This document shows positions 1-11,670 of a stretch of 64,000 nt of DNA, piece after piece (position 1 is the first letter of the stretch; each line of letters starts with the position of its first letter). The position numbers were made by a program, and so were the translations under genes. The notes under the pieces are model-generated. The model saw only the letters and a list, made by a program, of their open reading frames with translations, did not search any database and was not told the DNA's origin. Location of the stretch: the NCBI GenBank assembly GCA_002633025.1, contig NMRB01001967.1, positions 1 through 64,000 on the forward strand. Direction: 5' to 3'. The DNA comes from Notospermus geniculatus. Lineage: Eukaryota; Nemertea; Pilidiophora; Heteronemertea; Lineidae.

Positions 1-2
1 CA

Positions 3-134
3 GCTGATGTTGCAGAAGATGATGCCTGGCTCTTCTTCACAAAGGAAGGGAGGAAGATGGCCCTATCCTTCATTTCAGTCCTAAGTCACTGCATGAACCA
101 TGCAGGGTGCCATGACCAAAACTACTGCACCTGA
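3..134 (+). CDS. possible terminal exon of an unidentified gene, cut by the window edge
   Basis: An open frame runs from the left edge to a TGA at 132-134. It reads about 43 residues with a non-random look (ADVAEDDAWLFFTKEG, then CMNHAGCHDQNYC). Its start lies outside the window and I do not recognise the family. It could be the last coding exon of a plus-strand gene, but the frame is short enough to be chance. Confidence 0.22.
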   Translation, partial: ADVAEDDAWLFFTKEGRKMALSFISVLSHCMNHAGCHDQNYCT

Positions 135-1282
135 GCAGTACTACGGCCTGACCGTGTGCTCTTGTTTTGACTAGAGGCTGACCACGTGGCTCAAACTAGT
201 TCCTACCGAGCATGCGCGGCCTACTTTCGGACTGGCCGCTAGGTCGGAAGAATGGAGACAGGTGGCGCTGTGAGCAGTTTGCACGTGGCTTTGTTGTGTC
301 TGGTTTGGGACCGTTCCCATTTCAAATGAGGGGTTGCAGGAACCTGTTACATGCAGTCTTTGCATCATCAGAACGCAGGAAATCGCATCTCAGCCCACCT
401 ACGCAAAAATTTTTCTGGGGGAGTCCCCCCAGACCCCCCGCCGGAGCCCGGATACCGCCACACCAATTGTCTCAGAAGTTGGAGAACACTGATTAACCCT
501 TTCGGTTCTGAATTATTTCCAAGAAACGATTTTCTAGAAATTAGTACTGACATTATGTGACAAATCCTACATCATAAACACTTCGTACAGTAAAACCTTG
601 TTTCAACGTATCCCGTTTACAACATTTTCATCCCTATAACGTTCACATTTCAAAGTCCCGATTTCCCGTAATTCATTTTCCATTTGCCAGTTTTGCTTAC
701 AACGAACACCTTTATAATGTAAACTTCATTATAACGACCAGATTTTTCCACAAAATAGTGAAAAGGCCTTCGTTACAACGAACAGCGGGAAGCTAATTGC
801 AGCGGCGGCCTTGCTTATGAACAATGTACGGCACGGGATTCCCCTCCGTTGCTTAGCAACGCTATTGATCGACTCAATACATTGTAGTACTCCCTGCAAA
901 TAGCTGGTGTAACTCCCGTAGATGCGGCGTGGTCCTGAGCACGCCATCTATTGATAAGTTCGATAACCAATACCGCTTTGGGGTCGGCGTTGGCAATCAC
1001 TCGACTGATTGCCATGTGCTGCTGTAGGGGTGGCATTTTCAGCACACATAACATGGAAATCTCATTGAGGTCATCTATGTGACCATGTCTTTTAGCTAAA
1101 ACCATGCATGCTACCTCATCTCCAAGATTAAATATGTCCACGACACAGCTCCAAGACACGAGCTCCCATCTCCCTGCCAGCTGAGGAGTGCACTGAGATG
1201 ACCTCGCAGGCGTCAATTTTAATGCCAGTTTTTGGTTGCTCCTTTGATAGATATGCAAGACAATGAGGAACTTTTCTAGCCA
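135..1282. other. spacer with transposon remnants
   Basis: No supported gene. A C/G-run repeat with the motif AAATTTTTCTGGGGG is at 404-445 and recurs inside the element at 16,888. A pogo-like terminus begins at 588. An uninterrupted minus-strand frame crosses 815-1258 but has no recognisable domain, splice context or homologue known to me. Confidence 0.4.
588..800. mobile_element. pogo/Tigger-like terminus, single end
   Basis: A TA dinucleotide is followed by CAGTAAAACCTTGTTTCAAC and then by repeated TTACAACGAAC / ATAACG blocks. This is the style of a pogo/Tigger inverted end with subterminal repeats. I could not find the matching opposite end, so this is probably a truncated copy. Confidence 0.35.
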
Positions 1283-1395
1283 ACGTCATTATGGACGACG
1301 TTGTGGCATGCATTTCTGCCCTGTGACGTCAAATTTCATGACGTTCTTGGACCGCTAACTCGTAGCGGCCTCTGACGGCACGAAAGTTCCCCATG
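1283..1395. repeat. half copy of a GACGTCAAA palindromic MITE
   Basis: The stretch with TGTGGCATGCA, GTGACGTCAAATTTCATGACG and GGACCGCTAACT matches the right half of the hairpin elements at 33,403-33,607 and 33,608-33,930. Only one arm is present here. Confidence 0.5.
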
Positions 1396-1413
1396 GCTCT
1401 CAAACTATCTTAC

Positions 1414-4244
1414 CTTATCCATGCCTTCTATCCTCACCACAAAAGCATTGTGTCTGCGACGTTTGTTTGCACGTAATACATTCATGTCTGCCGCATCTCC
1501 TATCCAAGTAATGGATGAATGAGGTACTTCTTCTTCAGGACAGCAGCAGCTTTTAGGCACCAACATTACCAGCTCTCGTATAAATTTATCTTCATTCTTG
1601 ACATGCCACTCGCCTAAAAATGATACCATTTCATAAGAGCAAACACAAGAACAATCTATTCAATCAGTGTCTGTATTTTTTGGATATCTTCCCCCTGTTG
1701 TACAAAATCGTTAATACAGTAAACCTCGCGTAAGTCGCCGGCGCCTAACCCGCCAAAGTGTTTAAGTCGACACAGCTGAAAAGGTCCCAATTTCTTGTAA
1801 TGATATTTGCCATTAAGTGACCTTCGCTAAGTCGCCATTCCTAAGTCGTCAAAGTGCCTAAGTCGTCGTATATATCCTGGTCCCTACTACGTAAAAACAA
1901 TGCTTTCCGCCTTGCGTAAGTCGACACGCGACGATTGCGGCACAGCTACATGTACGAATGGTAAGTTATAAATGGGGAATCCACATCATTTTCGCAAAAT
2001 CAATTCTACTTGGGGAAAATGAAATAGTTTCCACTGTTGTACGAGTCAAACATCTTGACTGCAGACATGCAGCGCGATGTCAAAGGAATCCACTGCCGAT
2101 TGACTACTTTGCAACCTGCTACCTGCGATGACGACCGCAAGGAACTGATACCGGTCGCTGACCTGAAATTAATCACATTTTCGCTTTGGTGGAAACAAAA
2201 ATATTTCTGGCGGAAATGACGTCTAGCTCGTCCACAACGGCCATCGAGCGCCCAGTTGCAAAGTCAGTCGCAAAGCAATAGCCTGATCAGGTTGAATATC
2301 CCAGGTGACTGGTTTCCTGCTTTGACACCAAGTCCAAAAGATTTCAATAGGCCCTACTGTGGCCAGTGGCCAGCTCTAAGGAGCAAAACAGGCAATCAAC
2401 GAAACCATGTTGCCAAGGCGAGGTTAAAACAAAGGCCAACATTTGAAATGCACAAGTAACATCGCAAATTTATGAGTCGTAAGTCGCCAAAACGGCGAGT
2501 TACAGGCTTAAGTCGTCAAAATGGCGGCTTGTATGTAAGTCGCCGAAATGTCGACTTATGCATAGCTCGTCAGATCTCTAAGTCGCCATAAAAATCATGG
2601 TCCCGAAAGTGTCGACTTACGCGAGGTTTACTGTATTTCTAAACAAAGGGGCTGTTTTTACAGAGGTTTCGTTAGATCCAGTCTTTGTGATTCTCTAAGG
2701 CCGGGTTTACATCGGATGACACGCGACACGAACACGCAGCCGAACAAAGGTTTCATGGGGATAAATCCTTTGTGAAGCCATTGTTCGTCTTCGTGTCGCG
2801 TGTCATCCAATGTAAACCTGGCCTTAGCCAGCAGTTTTTCACCAGGAACTCTAGTTTCCTTCTGCAATACATTATTCACCCAATGTTGTCTACAAAGGTA
2901 ACAAGAGCAACGCAAAGCGTGTGCAAATCCCACCGAACGAAAGTTGCCTTCGTTGAAATGTTGAGAGTTGGAAGGGATATTTGAGTCAAAAGAGTCACAG
3001 GGTCAGTGTCAAAGGTCGTGTCACGATGGGTATAGATAGTGCGCAACGCACCTTTGACTGCTCACACACCTTCTCTGAAAATACTGACCAAATATCAGCC
3101 TTCGTTACAAGTTGTAGACACAGGGGCGAGGTCAAAGGTCACATCATGATGGGTGTGGTGCGCACCACACCTTTGACTGCTCAAACACCTTCCCTTAAAA
3201 TTTAGTCATAAAATCTGGCTTCGTTACCAAATTATAGGCCGGAAGAGAATTGGGCGGACTGATGGATGGACGGACACACAGGGGTTTCTCTATATCTTTA
3301 CCGAACTTTCATTCGGTGGGATAATAATGCGTATTTGGCACTCAGCTTTCAATTCAACTTGTTATTAATTTCTAATACATTACCCAAGTATTGCACATAT
3401 CCAGTGATGTGGGACCAGGCGAGGGCTTCTCCTGCATTCATGTGTTCGAGTGACCACATTGATTTTGCTGGGGCTGGAAATCAAAATTCAACATATATAT
3501 TCAAAATCAAATTCACACATAGGCCTACAGGAACTAGATTTCAATCTCATTCATAGTTTTCTTCCCAACAGCAAATGTTAATGACCACTTAAGTGATTCA
3601 GACAAATTTTTCTTAGTGCATGAAGAGACATCGTATACTGATCCCAACATACTTTGGTAATTTGTGTTGACAAAGCTGTTTTTTGATCAACAGAACGACA
3701 ATGAAATTGCAAAATCTCGCACAAATCGCCAAATATTTGCCAAAAAGATAAAGATTGGATGCAAAATTTTGGACACATTATGCTGTTAAGAACCCTGCAT
3801 TCTGCACAGTTTTCCCATTTACCTACTTGAATGTGAAGATGATATAATAACCGAGGTCGTCCTCCAGAAATTTATCAAATTTTCGACCCCAACCAGGGTC
3901 TTCTTCAGGCTGGCACTTTCAAGCTGAGTTACATGTACCAGAAGTACTTGAATGTGAAGGAGCTACCAGAAGTACTTGAATGTGAAGGAGCTACCAGAAG
4001 TACTTGAATGTGAAGGATGAAGTTAGCATTTCCTACCATGTAGTATTTCCTTCAGTTGCTGTTTCCATCCATCTTCCCCATATCGATATTGTATACACGG
4101 GTTGAACTGACGAAGGTACCAATCCAGCTCTTCTGGATGGACTCCAACGCAGAAAACGATGACAGCATGCACATCATCCTTATCAAGAACATTCTGTAGT
4201 CCAGAGAACCAAGTCATCAGAAATTCTTCGAATTGACATTTCTT
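1414..4244 (-). CDS. two consecutive exons of an unidentified protein-coding gene
   Basis: Two exons join in matching phase on the minus strand. Exon A (4244-4037, acceptor TTGTTACAG, donor GTAGGA) encodes 69 residues including CVGVHPEELDWYLRQF and ends in phase 1. Exon B (1613-1414, acceptor TTTTTAG, donor GTAAGA) completes that glycine codon and adds 66 residues with a CCC cluster and a KRRRH basic patch. Correct splice signals, matching phase and ordinary amino-acid composition argue for a real gene. I do not recognise the family and see no membrane segment or catalytic motif. The 2.4 kb intron carries a 917-bp pogo-type element, a hairpin MITE and a Penelope-like fragment. The start and end exons were not found; an N at 4779 lies upstream. 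It may be divergent from the kinesin at 5202. Confidence 0.6.
1717..2633. mobile_element. non-autonomous pogo/Tigger-type element with AAGTCG subterminal repeats
   Basis: The ends are a perfect 21-bp inverted repeat starting CAGTAAACCTCGCG, flanked on both sides by TA. Between them the motif TAAGTCGCC/GTCGTCAAA recurs near both ends. No transposase is recognisable inside. TA duplication and CAGT ends are typical of the pogo/Tigger branch of Tc1-mariner. Confidence 0.8.
2696..2826. mobile_element. hairpin MITE, TTTACAT family
   Basis: About 131 bp form a near-complete palindrome. The arms begin TAAGGCCGGGTTTACAT and end ATGTAAACCTGGCCTTA, with repeated ACACGAACACGC in the stem. A relative lies at 33,671-33,803. 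Confidence 0.8.
3000..3250. repeat. two imperfect tandem units of about 123 bp
   Basis: GTCAAAGGTC...ATGGGT...CACCTTTGACTGCTCA...CACCTTC occurs twice with a spacing of about 123 bp. Each unit also contains the small palindrome GGTCAAAG / CTTTGAC. Sequence between 2827 and 3000 and between 3250 and 3840 shows nothing else I can support. Confidence 0.55.
3836..3925 (-). mobile_element. Penelope-like fragment with hammerhead-ribozyme-like core
   Basis: On the minus strand CTGAAGA (3908-3902) is followed by a GACCC/GGGTC stem and then GAAA (3884-3881). This is the order of the hammerhead conserved core, followed by an A/T stem AATTT...AAATT. A homologous core is at 46,517-46,544. Hammerhead motifs of this kind are known from Penelope-like retroelements. 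No reverse transcriptase is present here. Confidence 0.45.
3936..4019. repeat. 28-bp tandem repeat, three copies
   Basis: TACCAGAAGTACTTGAATGT plus GAAGGAGC is repeated three times nearly perfectly, starting at 3936, 3964 and 3992. The array ends about 18 bp before the exon at 4037. Confidence 0.85.
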
Positions 4245-5201
4245 CTGTAACAAAATTAAGAATGGGACATCGCAGACTTCTCAAAGACAAGGGATGGATT
4301 CAGGATTTTCAGAAAAGTCTGACGGTGCCTGTACCAAGGGTAGTCTCGCGCAGTCAGCCGTTTAGTTCCGCAGACTGCTCCCCAGATTCGAAACAGCGGG
4401 TGGGTGACCGACACTAGTACCAAGGGATGTCTCGGGGTTCTCACCCACAAAAGATGCTCTGAAATGCTATTTCTGGCCAATCCTGATGAAAGATCATTAA
4501 GGTTGCTGAGAGCAGGGGTCCAAACCCCCTGGATCAACCAGAACATAAATAAAGCTGAGTTCAGTTCTTGCAGCACATTTGATGCATACCCATTAAATTT
4601 CCTGCTGAAACAGGTAGACCTGTCATGTTTCATGCACGGATGAGGTGTACCTGATCTCTGTTGTAATACCTGTGCAAACATGCATCATCACTGCCTCAAC
4701 AATGGTGCATGTTTAACTCTTTCGCTGCCAGACCTGATTTTGCTTTTTTCCTGCGATTTGCCAGAATTTCGATTGACGNCCTACTACGATGTGATGATGT
4801 CATGTAATACAATGACTAATAAACTCGATTTTTGTGCATGCGCGGTACGGTTCAATCATAACTGTCTAGTACAGACTCAAGGTATAGACTGTCAGGATTC
4901 GGGGAATGTGATAGGGAATCCCCGTCGGAAAACCCCGCGTGGTGTGTCTACAATGCGCCATCTGACGGTGACTAAAGGCACCAGTCCACCAAATTCGCCA
5001 GACGGATAGTTTATCCGCCAAACGCTAGATGGCGATAAAGTTTGTCCGCGTTCCATTCCTATCACCCCTTCTTGTCAAGTGGAATCGCCCCGACCATTAC
5101 TGCTATTCACCTTTCCGAGTTTGTGATGGAAGTGCGATGAAAGTTTTCGGAAAGTTTTGGATAATGTCAGTGGATTACGGATAAACGTGATAAGCCGGAA
5201 A
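4245..5201. other. region between minus-strand gene and kinesin start
   Basis: No exon is firmly supported. A long minus-strand open frame spans 4256-4681, but its splice context is poor. A single N at 4779 interrupts the sequence. The final kilobase may contain the divergent promoter of the kinesin and the minus-strand gene; no TATA box is evident. Confidence 0.4.
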
Positions 5202-6683
5202 ATGTCAAATATTAAAGTTGCGGTCCGTGTGAGGCCGTTGTCAAAAAAGTAAGTCAGTTGTCAATCTCGTGGCTGGGCTATGACTGAAGCGTGAAAAAGC
5301 ATGCATGCCTTCACAGCCTTGCCGTGGCTGTGCATGTGTATGTGTGTGTGTATGTGCAGTATATACAATGTTGCCACAAAAAGTAGTAGTGGGCCCAGTA
5401 GGCCTAATAAAAGGCCTACTCTAGGTAGAAGAGCTTCAGCATCGGTACAAGAGCTTCAGAGCTCATGTTTTCTGTATACATGTACTGTCATACCGATGAA
5501 AATAATTAAAGTTTATCCTAGCCAACCGAGCAGGCTTTTTGGCTAACCTACATGTAGGCCTAGGCCTCGTTCAGAATGTTCGGCAAAGTCATGGATGTGG
5601 TCTCTTATCCTTGTGAAGTTGTGTGGCTTGCCATTGTATGGAACATTGACATATGGGGAACACTAGGAAATGTTACACTCAGTCTTGGGATCACTCATTC
5701 ACTCTTACTGAATCAGATTCAGAATGACACTTGTGTTGGTGGGACCTTGGAGGAATTAGCCTATACAATTCCTCCAAGGTGGGACCGACTGATGATTGTT
5801 TGACAGTTTATGTCTGGCCTTGGGCAAGTCACTTAAATGTAACTTGGTATGTGTACTTCAATTAATCCATCTTTTCAAAGACAGGGTTCTTTTGTTGGTA
5901 CAAATTCATGACAAAATAGTGGTAAGACCAGGGGCCTGATAGCTAATGGTACCATTAACTTCAATGCATTTTCCATCTGGTTCAAGGTACATGTAGGCCT
6001 ACAGTACCATCAGCTAAAACAGGCCCCTGGATCACATTCGAATGCTATCTGATTCAGAAGTTGGTCCATGCTGCTGGAAGGTCCATACGGTACTCTGTCA
6101 AAGCCATATGGACAGTTCATGTTTGCTTTGTGATTATGATAGTTGATATATTGTTGTAGTGTATGATAGTAAAAATATTAGATTTTTTTTCTCTAAAAGC
6201 TTTACTTGTATCAGAATGTTTCAAACATGAGACTTAATATCTATTTTGTATTTTTTAGGGAATATGACCAGGCCGCTACATCTGTTGTGGAAATCCGAGG
6301 TGACACCTTAGCAATAAGGGATTTAAGGGTAAGACATGTAAAGGAAAAGTGTAAAGTAGGGCCTACAGTCTTTCCAGTATTGGACAATGTGTAATGCCTT
6401 GTAAGCTCTTCTAATGTCTGTGGAAATCGTATTTTTGTTCTATGCCTACTCTCCTTTAGGTCGTTCTAAGGAGAATGGATTACACTAAAGATGACCTTTT
6501 TTGGCAACATCTACGTAACATATTAGCATTGCTGCTTTTTCTTCAAATCAGGCTATCTTCTTTTTTCAGGTTGAAGGAGTTGTGGATATTGGAGATAGTC
6601 GCGACAGAGTGAAGCGTTTCACTTTTGACTATTCCTATTGCTCAACCGATCCTTCTGCTAAGAATTATGCATCTCAGGAACTG
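5202..6683 (+). CDS. kinesin-3 motor N-terminus (STARD9/KIF16-like), first three coding exons
   Basis: Exons are 5202-5248, 6259-6328 and 6570-6683. Donors are GTAAGT, GTAAGA and GTAAGG, acceptors lie after T-runs, and phases agree. Together they encode 77 residues beginning MSNIKVAVRVRPLSKK, the beta1 strand of a kinesin motor. Exon 2 gives EIRGDTLAIRDLR; exon 3 gives GDSRDRVKRFTFDYSY and ends NYASQEL. The motor start plus GDSR..V..F.FDY and YASQ closely follow the STARD9/KIF16A branch of kinesin-3, which makes plus-end microtubule motors. The next expected exon (P-loop GQTGSGK) and the switch regions are absent from everything I can read to the right. The gene is therefore truncated here by assembly, by a very long intron, or in reality. 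The ATG is supported by its position right before the conserved motor strand. Confidence 0.85.
5931..6029. mobile_element. hairpin MITE in kinesin intron 1, GGGGCCTG family
   Basis: The arms GGGGCCTGATAGCTAATGGTAC and GTACCATCAGCTAAAACAGG with CCCC pair. The loop TTCAATGCATTTTCCATCTG is shared with the hairpin at 49,452-49,562, so the two are one family. Confidence 0.7.
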
Positions 6684-7762
6684 GTAAGGTTTAGGTCTCT
6701 TCAATAAGTATCTACCACATTGACATTTAGAGTCCTGTTACATGTAGTCTTTCTTTGTACTGTAGAAGAAATTGTTCTCGTTTATTCTGGAGAGTATGAG
6801 GGGCTGTAAAATAGTGTGACCCACTCTCGCAAAAGTAGGCCCTTGTTGCAATGGAAGACAGGGTCATTGCCCTGAACACAATAGCTGAAATATACGTCTC
6901 TTCAGGTTGACAATAGTCATGATACATGTACGGTAGTAGCGGACAGCAATAAGTTGAGTAAACTCAGATGCAGACCAATGATGATGAGATCACTTGCGAC
7001 AAGTGCCATGCTTTTGCTGGAGGGGGTCACAAATGGCCTTAGTCTCTCAGGATGGGTATCAAGGACATGGTTGTAAAGAGGGTATGGTAGACTTACATTA
7101 CATTTACAAGAAAAAGATTTTACGTCAGTTTTGTGTTTCTGCTCCATCCACTTCACATAGAATATTGTGCACATCGACTACCGGTACTACACACTGTTCC
7201 AGTGAGCCTGTCGGATGATGCACTACTCGTATGAATAGGCCTAACATTGTATGAATAGGCCTAACATTGCATTGCAGAAGACCTGCTTTGTCTCATTCAT
7301 TCAGCGATATAATTATAGAAAGCTATGCGATCATAACTGGCATTTGTAGCCTGACTGCATGATTGCTCATAGTAGTTTGGGGAGAATTATCATGTTGAGA
7401 CAATAACATCTACATCCGGTGTTTTTGTTTTGCAAGGTTGGTGGTTAGTGGATTTTCCCATCTGGTTCAGGTCAAAGGAAAAGGCTTGCTTAAAAAAACA
7501 TGCACTGCTGCAATGAGAGATGCTGAAGATATTCGCAGAGCGAATATTTCGCCCCAAATTCGATCGCAACACAATTATACAGAAATTAATAACGCCTCAC
7601 ATTCGCAATCAACAGCCGGCGCGAATTTCAGATTCAGACACGACGTGGGAATATTTGTGCAGAATATTCGCACAGAAATAGCGACCCAAACAAATTCACA
7701 ACTGCCTATCACAGCGCAGATGCGAAAATATTCGCCTGTAATTTGCACGGCGCGAATGTGCG
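6684..7762. other. no gene seen after kinesin exon 3
   Basis: I looked for the kinesin P-loop exon and did not find one. The only structure is a 20-bp direct repeat (ATGAATAGGCCTAACATTG) at about 7229-7268 and clustered ATATTCGC/GCGAATATT motifs at 7525-7760. Confidence 0.45.
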
Positions 7763-8894
7763 AAAGGGGATGAGCACCTAAGAAACTAACCTGCACAAAG
7801 TGTGTATCTCAGAGACGGTGACTTCGATTAGCTTCAAATTCGCACATATTATATCTCATGTGAAGTGATTGATAACAGCACCAAGAAAAATTATTTTGGT
7901 CAACTGTTACCCATTTTAAATTTGAAACAATGGTTTTTTTAGATGGCTAGAAATGGTGGAAAAAACAGGATTCATTGTCTGTGTTTTCACAGTGGCTTGA
8001 AGACCACTTCAAAGAAAAAGTCCCAATACTTAGTTTTGATTTATTGATCCCAGATTGATAAGAAATGAAGCAAGAAGATTCTGTGATCTGTGGGTGGAAT
8101 TATGCTCTGGAAGAACCAAAACAAATCTATTTCTGTCTGTGTTATGCTTGGCTTGTATTAGGCCTTGTAATGTGAAAGGGCTCAGACAGATTCATGTAGG
8201 CGTAACCCCATGGCACTTCAGAATTATGTAATGGGGAATCAATGGTTGGTCTTTGACATGAGCTGAGGCCACATGAATGGTGTGGTGGCTAGTGACTGGA
8301 AAAAGTATCCTATTTTTGTTATGACTCCCCTTCTTTCATTATGTAATATCTATGGACTGTGCAGGAACTGGTGATAATTCATGAATTATAGGGGAATCAA
8401 TTGAACAATATTGGCCAGTTTGACCTAGGACACGAGTACTCTCCATTGACCATGGTGAATAAAGGATTATTGTTGTGCTAAACTGCCTGTGGCTTACCAC
8501 ATTGGATAATCAACTTGGAAGCCTGTTGTGAAGAGTTGTTTGGGCTCTTCCAGAGCATGAGTTCACCCAGAAATCACAGAATCTTCTTGCTTCATTTCCT
8601 GCCAATCTGAGATCAATAAATCAAAACTAAGCATTGGGGATTTTTCTTTGAAGCGTTCTTCAAGCCACTGTGAAAACAGAGACAATAAATCCTATTTTTT
8701 CCACCATTTCTAGCCATCTAAAAAAACCATTGTTTCAAATTAATGGGTAACAGTTGACAAAAATAATTTTTCTTGTTGCTGTTATCAATCACTTCACATG
8801 AGATATAATATGTGCGAATTTGAAGGTAATCGAAGTCACCGTCTCTGAGATACACACTTTGTGCAGGTTAGTCTCTTAGGTGCTCATCCCCTTT
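7763..8894. mobile_element. 1.1 kb foldback element with arms of about 350 bp
   Basis: The segment starts AAAGGGGATGAGCACCTAAG and ends with its reverse complement. Arms 7763-8125 and 8529-8894 match with few differences over their whole length, enclosing about 400 bp of unrelated middle. No coding capacity is seen. This is a very large stem for a MITE and would form a hairpin RNA if transcribed. Confidence 0.85.
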
Positions 8895-11670
8895 GGACAA
8901 GGTCCCTTTTGCCTTTGGAAAGGTTTAGCAGTAAAGAAGAGCTTTGGGTTAAGGCGGTATTATGGCCATGGGACGCTTACCCCTTAGTCCCACAATATTT
9001 TACATAGATTTACTTCATGGGGACTGATTGGGGATGGACTGATTCCAACTTTTCTACATTGTAAATCACCAATGAATAAAACATAAAATCACTGAGTTGG
9101 ACATTTTCTATGAATTTCATTCATTCATTCATATTCCATGTCTATTTACATGTAGCTTTAGTCTTACCTCGGGTCTGTTTGTCCGGACATGCCAACTGCT
9201 TTTACGGAGAATAGTAAAATTACTGGCATATCTGGTGAATATGAAAATGTTGATCGGGTTTACTTCCCCCTCATGTTAAAATTATGCTGAGGAGATGGAC
9301 AAATGATCATCACTTTACTGCAGGACCTTCATTTCCATGCAGGGATCATGAAATAACAGCAGTTTTTAAACATTATTCCTGTTCAACCTTTTTCTCTTCG
9401 TTTTCCAATGCTGAGAATAACAGCAGTTACTATTTTCTCATAACTATAAACTTCTTTTTCGTGGACCAGCAATACCAGACCTCTGCAATTTTGGTGTATT
9501 TCCACGTGGTGCAGATCTAGGACAACCATGTGCTGGGCTGTAGTAATTGGTAACCGACAATGTCAAAAATTACACTGCCACCATTCCCGCATACAGTGTA
9601 ATAGGATGATAATGGCTGATATAATTATACGTAATGAAGATGATTAACGTTACTACAGTTGGGTTATTCCAGTATTATGATGAAGAGTCAATGACGGTTG
9701 ATTTGAATTAACCAATCAACTTGAACCTCTTCCGATTTGTACCGGTAACAGATTTGAAAATGGCGGCAGATGCCTGCGTTTCTAACACTACGACACTTAT
9801 TCATTAAACGGCTACACTTTTGTAATTTACATGTACATACGGTACATGTACTTGTCCATCTACTAAATGTTTGCTATAAAAACTTGGGTCCAGTCAGAAA
9901 TCATCACCCCAGTCATTGGCTGGTATTCATAAATGCTAGCAAATGCTTTTACTTAACAGGTCTGAACGGACCTCAAAAACCGAGTACGCAATACGACTAG
10001 ATGGCGACACCATCTTTACCTTAAAAATGAAGTATGCGCATGCGCACTTCTGTTCCGCGTACCTGGTTTTCCAGGTATTTTTGGGAGTGGGTATTTCGTT
10101 ACCTGGCACGCTATGGAGTGATCAGGCATGTCAATCTGATTGCGCAGCCGTAGAACACCATATTTACGTCACTTCCGCCATGGGAATTCCCATTTGACCG
10201 TGGGATAATGGCGGAATGTTGGGCCGAATCTTGCATGTGAATGTCGGGCCGAATCTTGCATTGTTCTTCGCAGAAATTTGCAGTTTTTAGGTTGATTTCT
10301 TGATTTCCTACTACTGCTTGTTGATATTATTGTGTATTTTGGCCTGGTCTGCTGACTTAATAAACATGAAAAGAACTAGTGACGGTCAGTATAAGAGAAC
10401 ATGTGCGGGTCGGCTCGCAAAGGTTGTCGGGATACCATACTCGTAAAACGGTGTATACTGCGATTATCGAGTACGGATTGCGCGTTGCATTTCGGGATTG
10501 GATACTCGATATATGGGGTACACTTTTAATCGAGTTCGCCTGGCGCTGTGCATTTTGGGATTCCGTACTTCTTGTAGCGAGTATACTTGGTTTTTGAGAT
10601 CATAATCATAATCATAATCATCTTAACGCTTCATGGTCCTGTTGGACCTTTGCGCGTTTGTGGACCGTTCAGAATTTTGCGCATGCGTGTATACCAGATA
10701 AAAAATTTACATTTTATACACAGGTAATAAATAGAAGATGTGCGATCCTAACAAAAACCAAGTGTACATATAAGAGAATAAAACATCGAGCTTACCAGGA
10801 TTTTTTGAGTCGCTATCAATCCCTTGGTTTTGATAACCCTCGGACCAGGTGAACGATAATACAGCGACGAAAGTTCACTCCTGTGGTAGTGACCTCCCTA
10901 ATTCATGTGCATCTGTGGTTTAGCTTAAACTTGCCAAGGTGCAGACAACTGGAACGAGGTGGAACGAAGTGATGAATGATAAGTTATATGAGCAGTGTGG
11001 CTTTTACCATTAACCTTTCCCTACAATACTTGAGTAAAGTGCGAAACGATTTGTTAGCCAACATTTCAACATGGGCATCGAATGTTAATGGTGCGATGGT
11101 CTGGGGTATCAAAAAGATAAATATCAACTGTGTGGTGCTATGATGTAGAATCTGTGCAGCTTGCAAGAATTTACTCTGAGGGACATCTAAATACACGTTG
11201 CCTACGAACTTCTGAAGACAAATGTAATGTTAAAAACAACACGAGGACTTTATAATAATAGCATAATTAGAAATAGGTTACGTATATTCAATCAGATAAC
11301 TAAGTCTGCAGTATTTACTCAATGCAGCATCCCCTCAATGCTCGGGTAATAATCTCTAAGACCCACATTTAGCAGGGTATGAAAGTATTCATATCGAGTA
11401 ACGATCACAAGGTATACCCGCAAAAGCAGGGTAGTTTTCAATGAGACCCACCTCATTGGCTGGGTCGAAACCAACGAACAGTACCAACATAAGTATGCCT
11501 AAAAAAAAAACAAAACACTAACGTCGGAGGACGGAGGATGTAAGCAATTTCTGAATTCAATACAGTGTGGCTTTAATGCTGGATCCCAGCTGTTCGGTCA
11601 CTCAAAATAGGGATTAAATGCGTGCGCTCAAGCGGAACGATCGTAAAAAATGTGCATTTTCAGGACTTAA
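8895..11670. other. spacer without recognisable genes
   Basis: I see no supported exon. Positions 9915-9958 are one arm of the GGCTGGTATTCATAAA hairpin found complete at 24,383-24,505. Short ATAATC repeats are at 10,600-10,620. Confidence 0.4.

Noticed and set aside
815-1258. 147-codon minus-strand frame
   Set aside because: No recognised domain, cannot be joined in phase to the exon ending at 1414, and overlaps transposon remnants.
5202-6683. Kinesin exons as a processed pseudogene
   Set aside because: Introns with proper splice sites are present and the frame is intact, so retrocopy origin is excluded.
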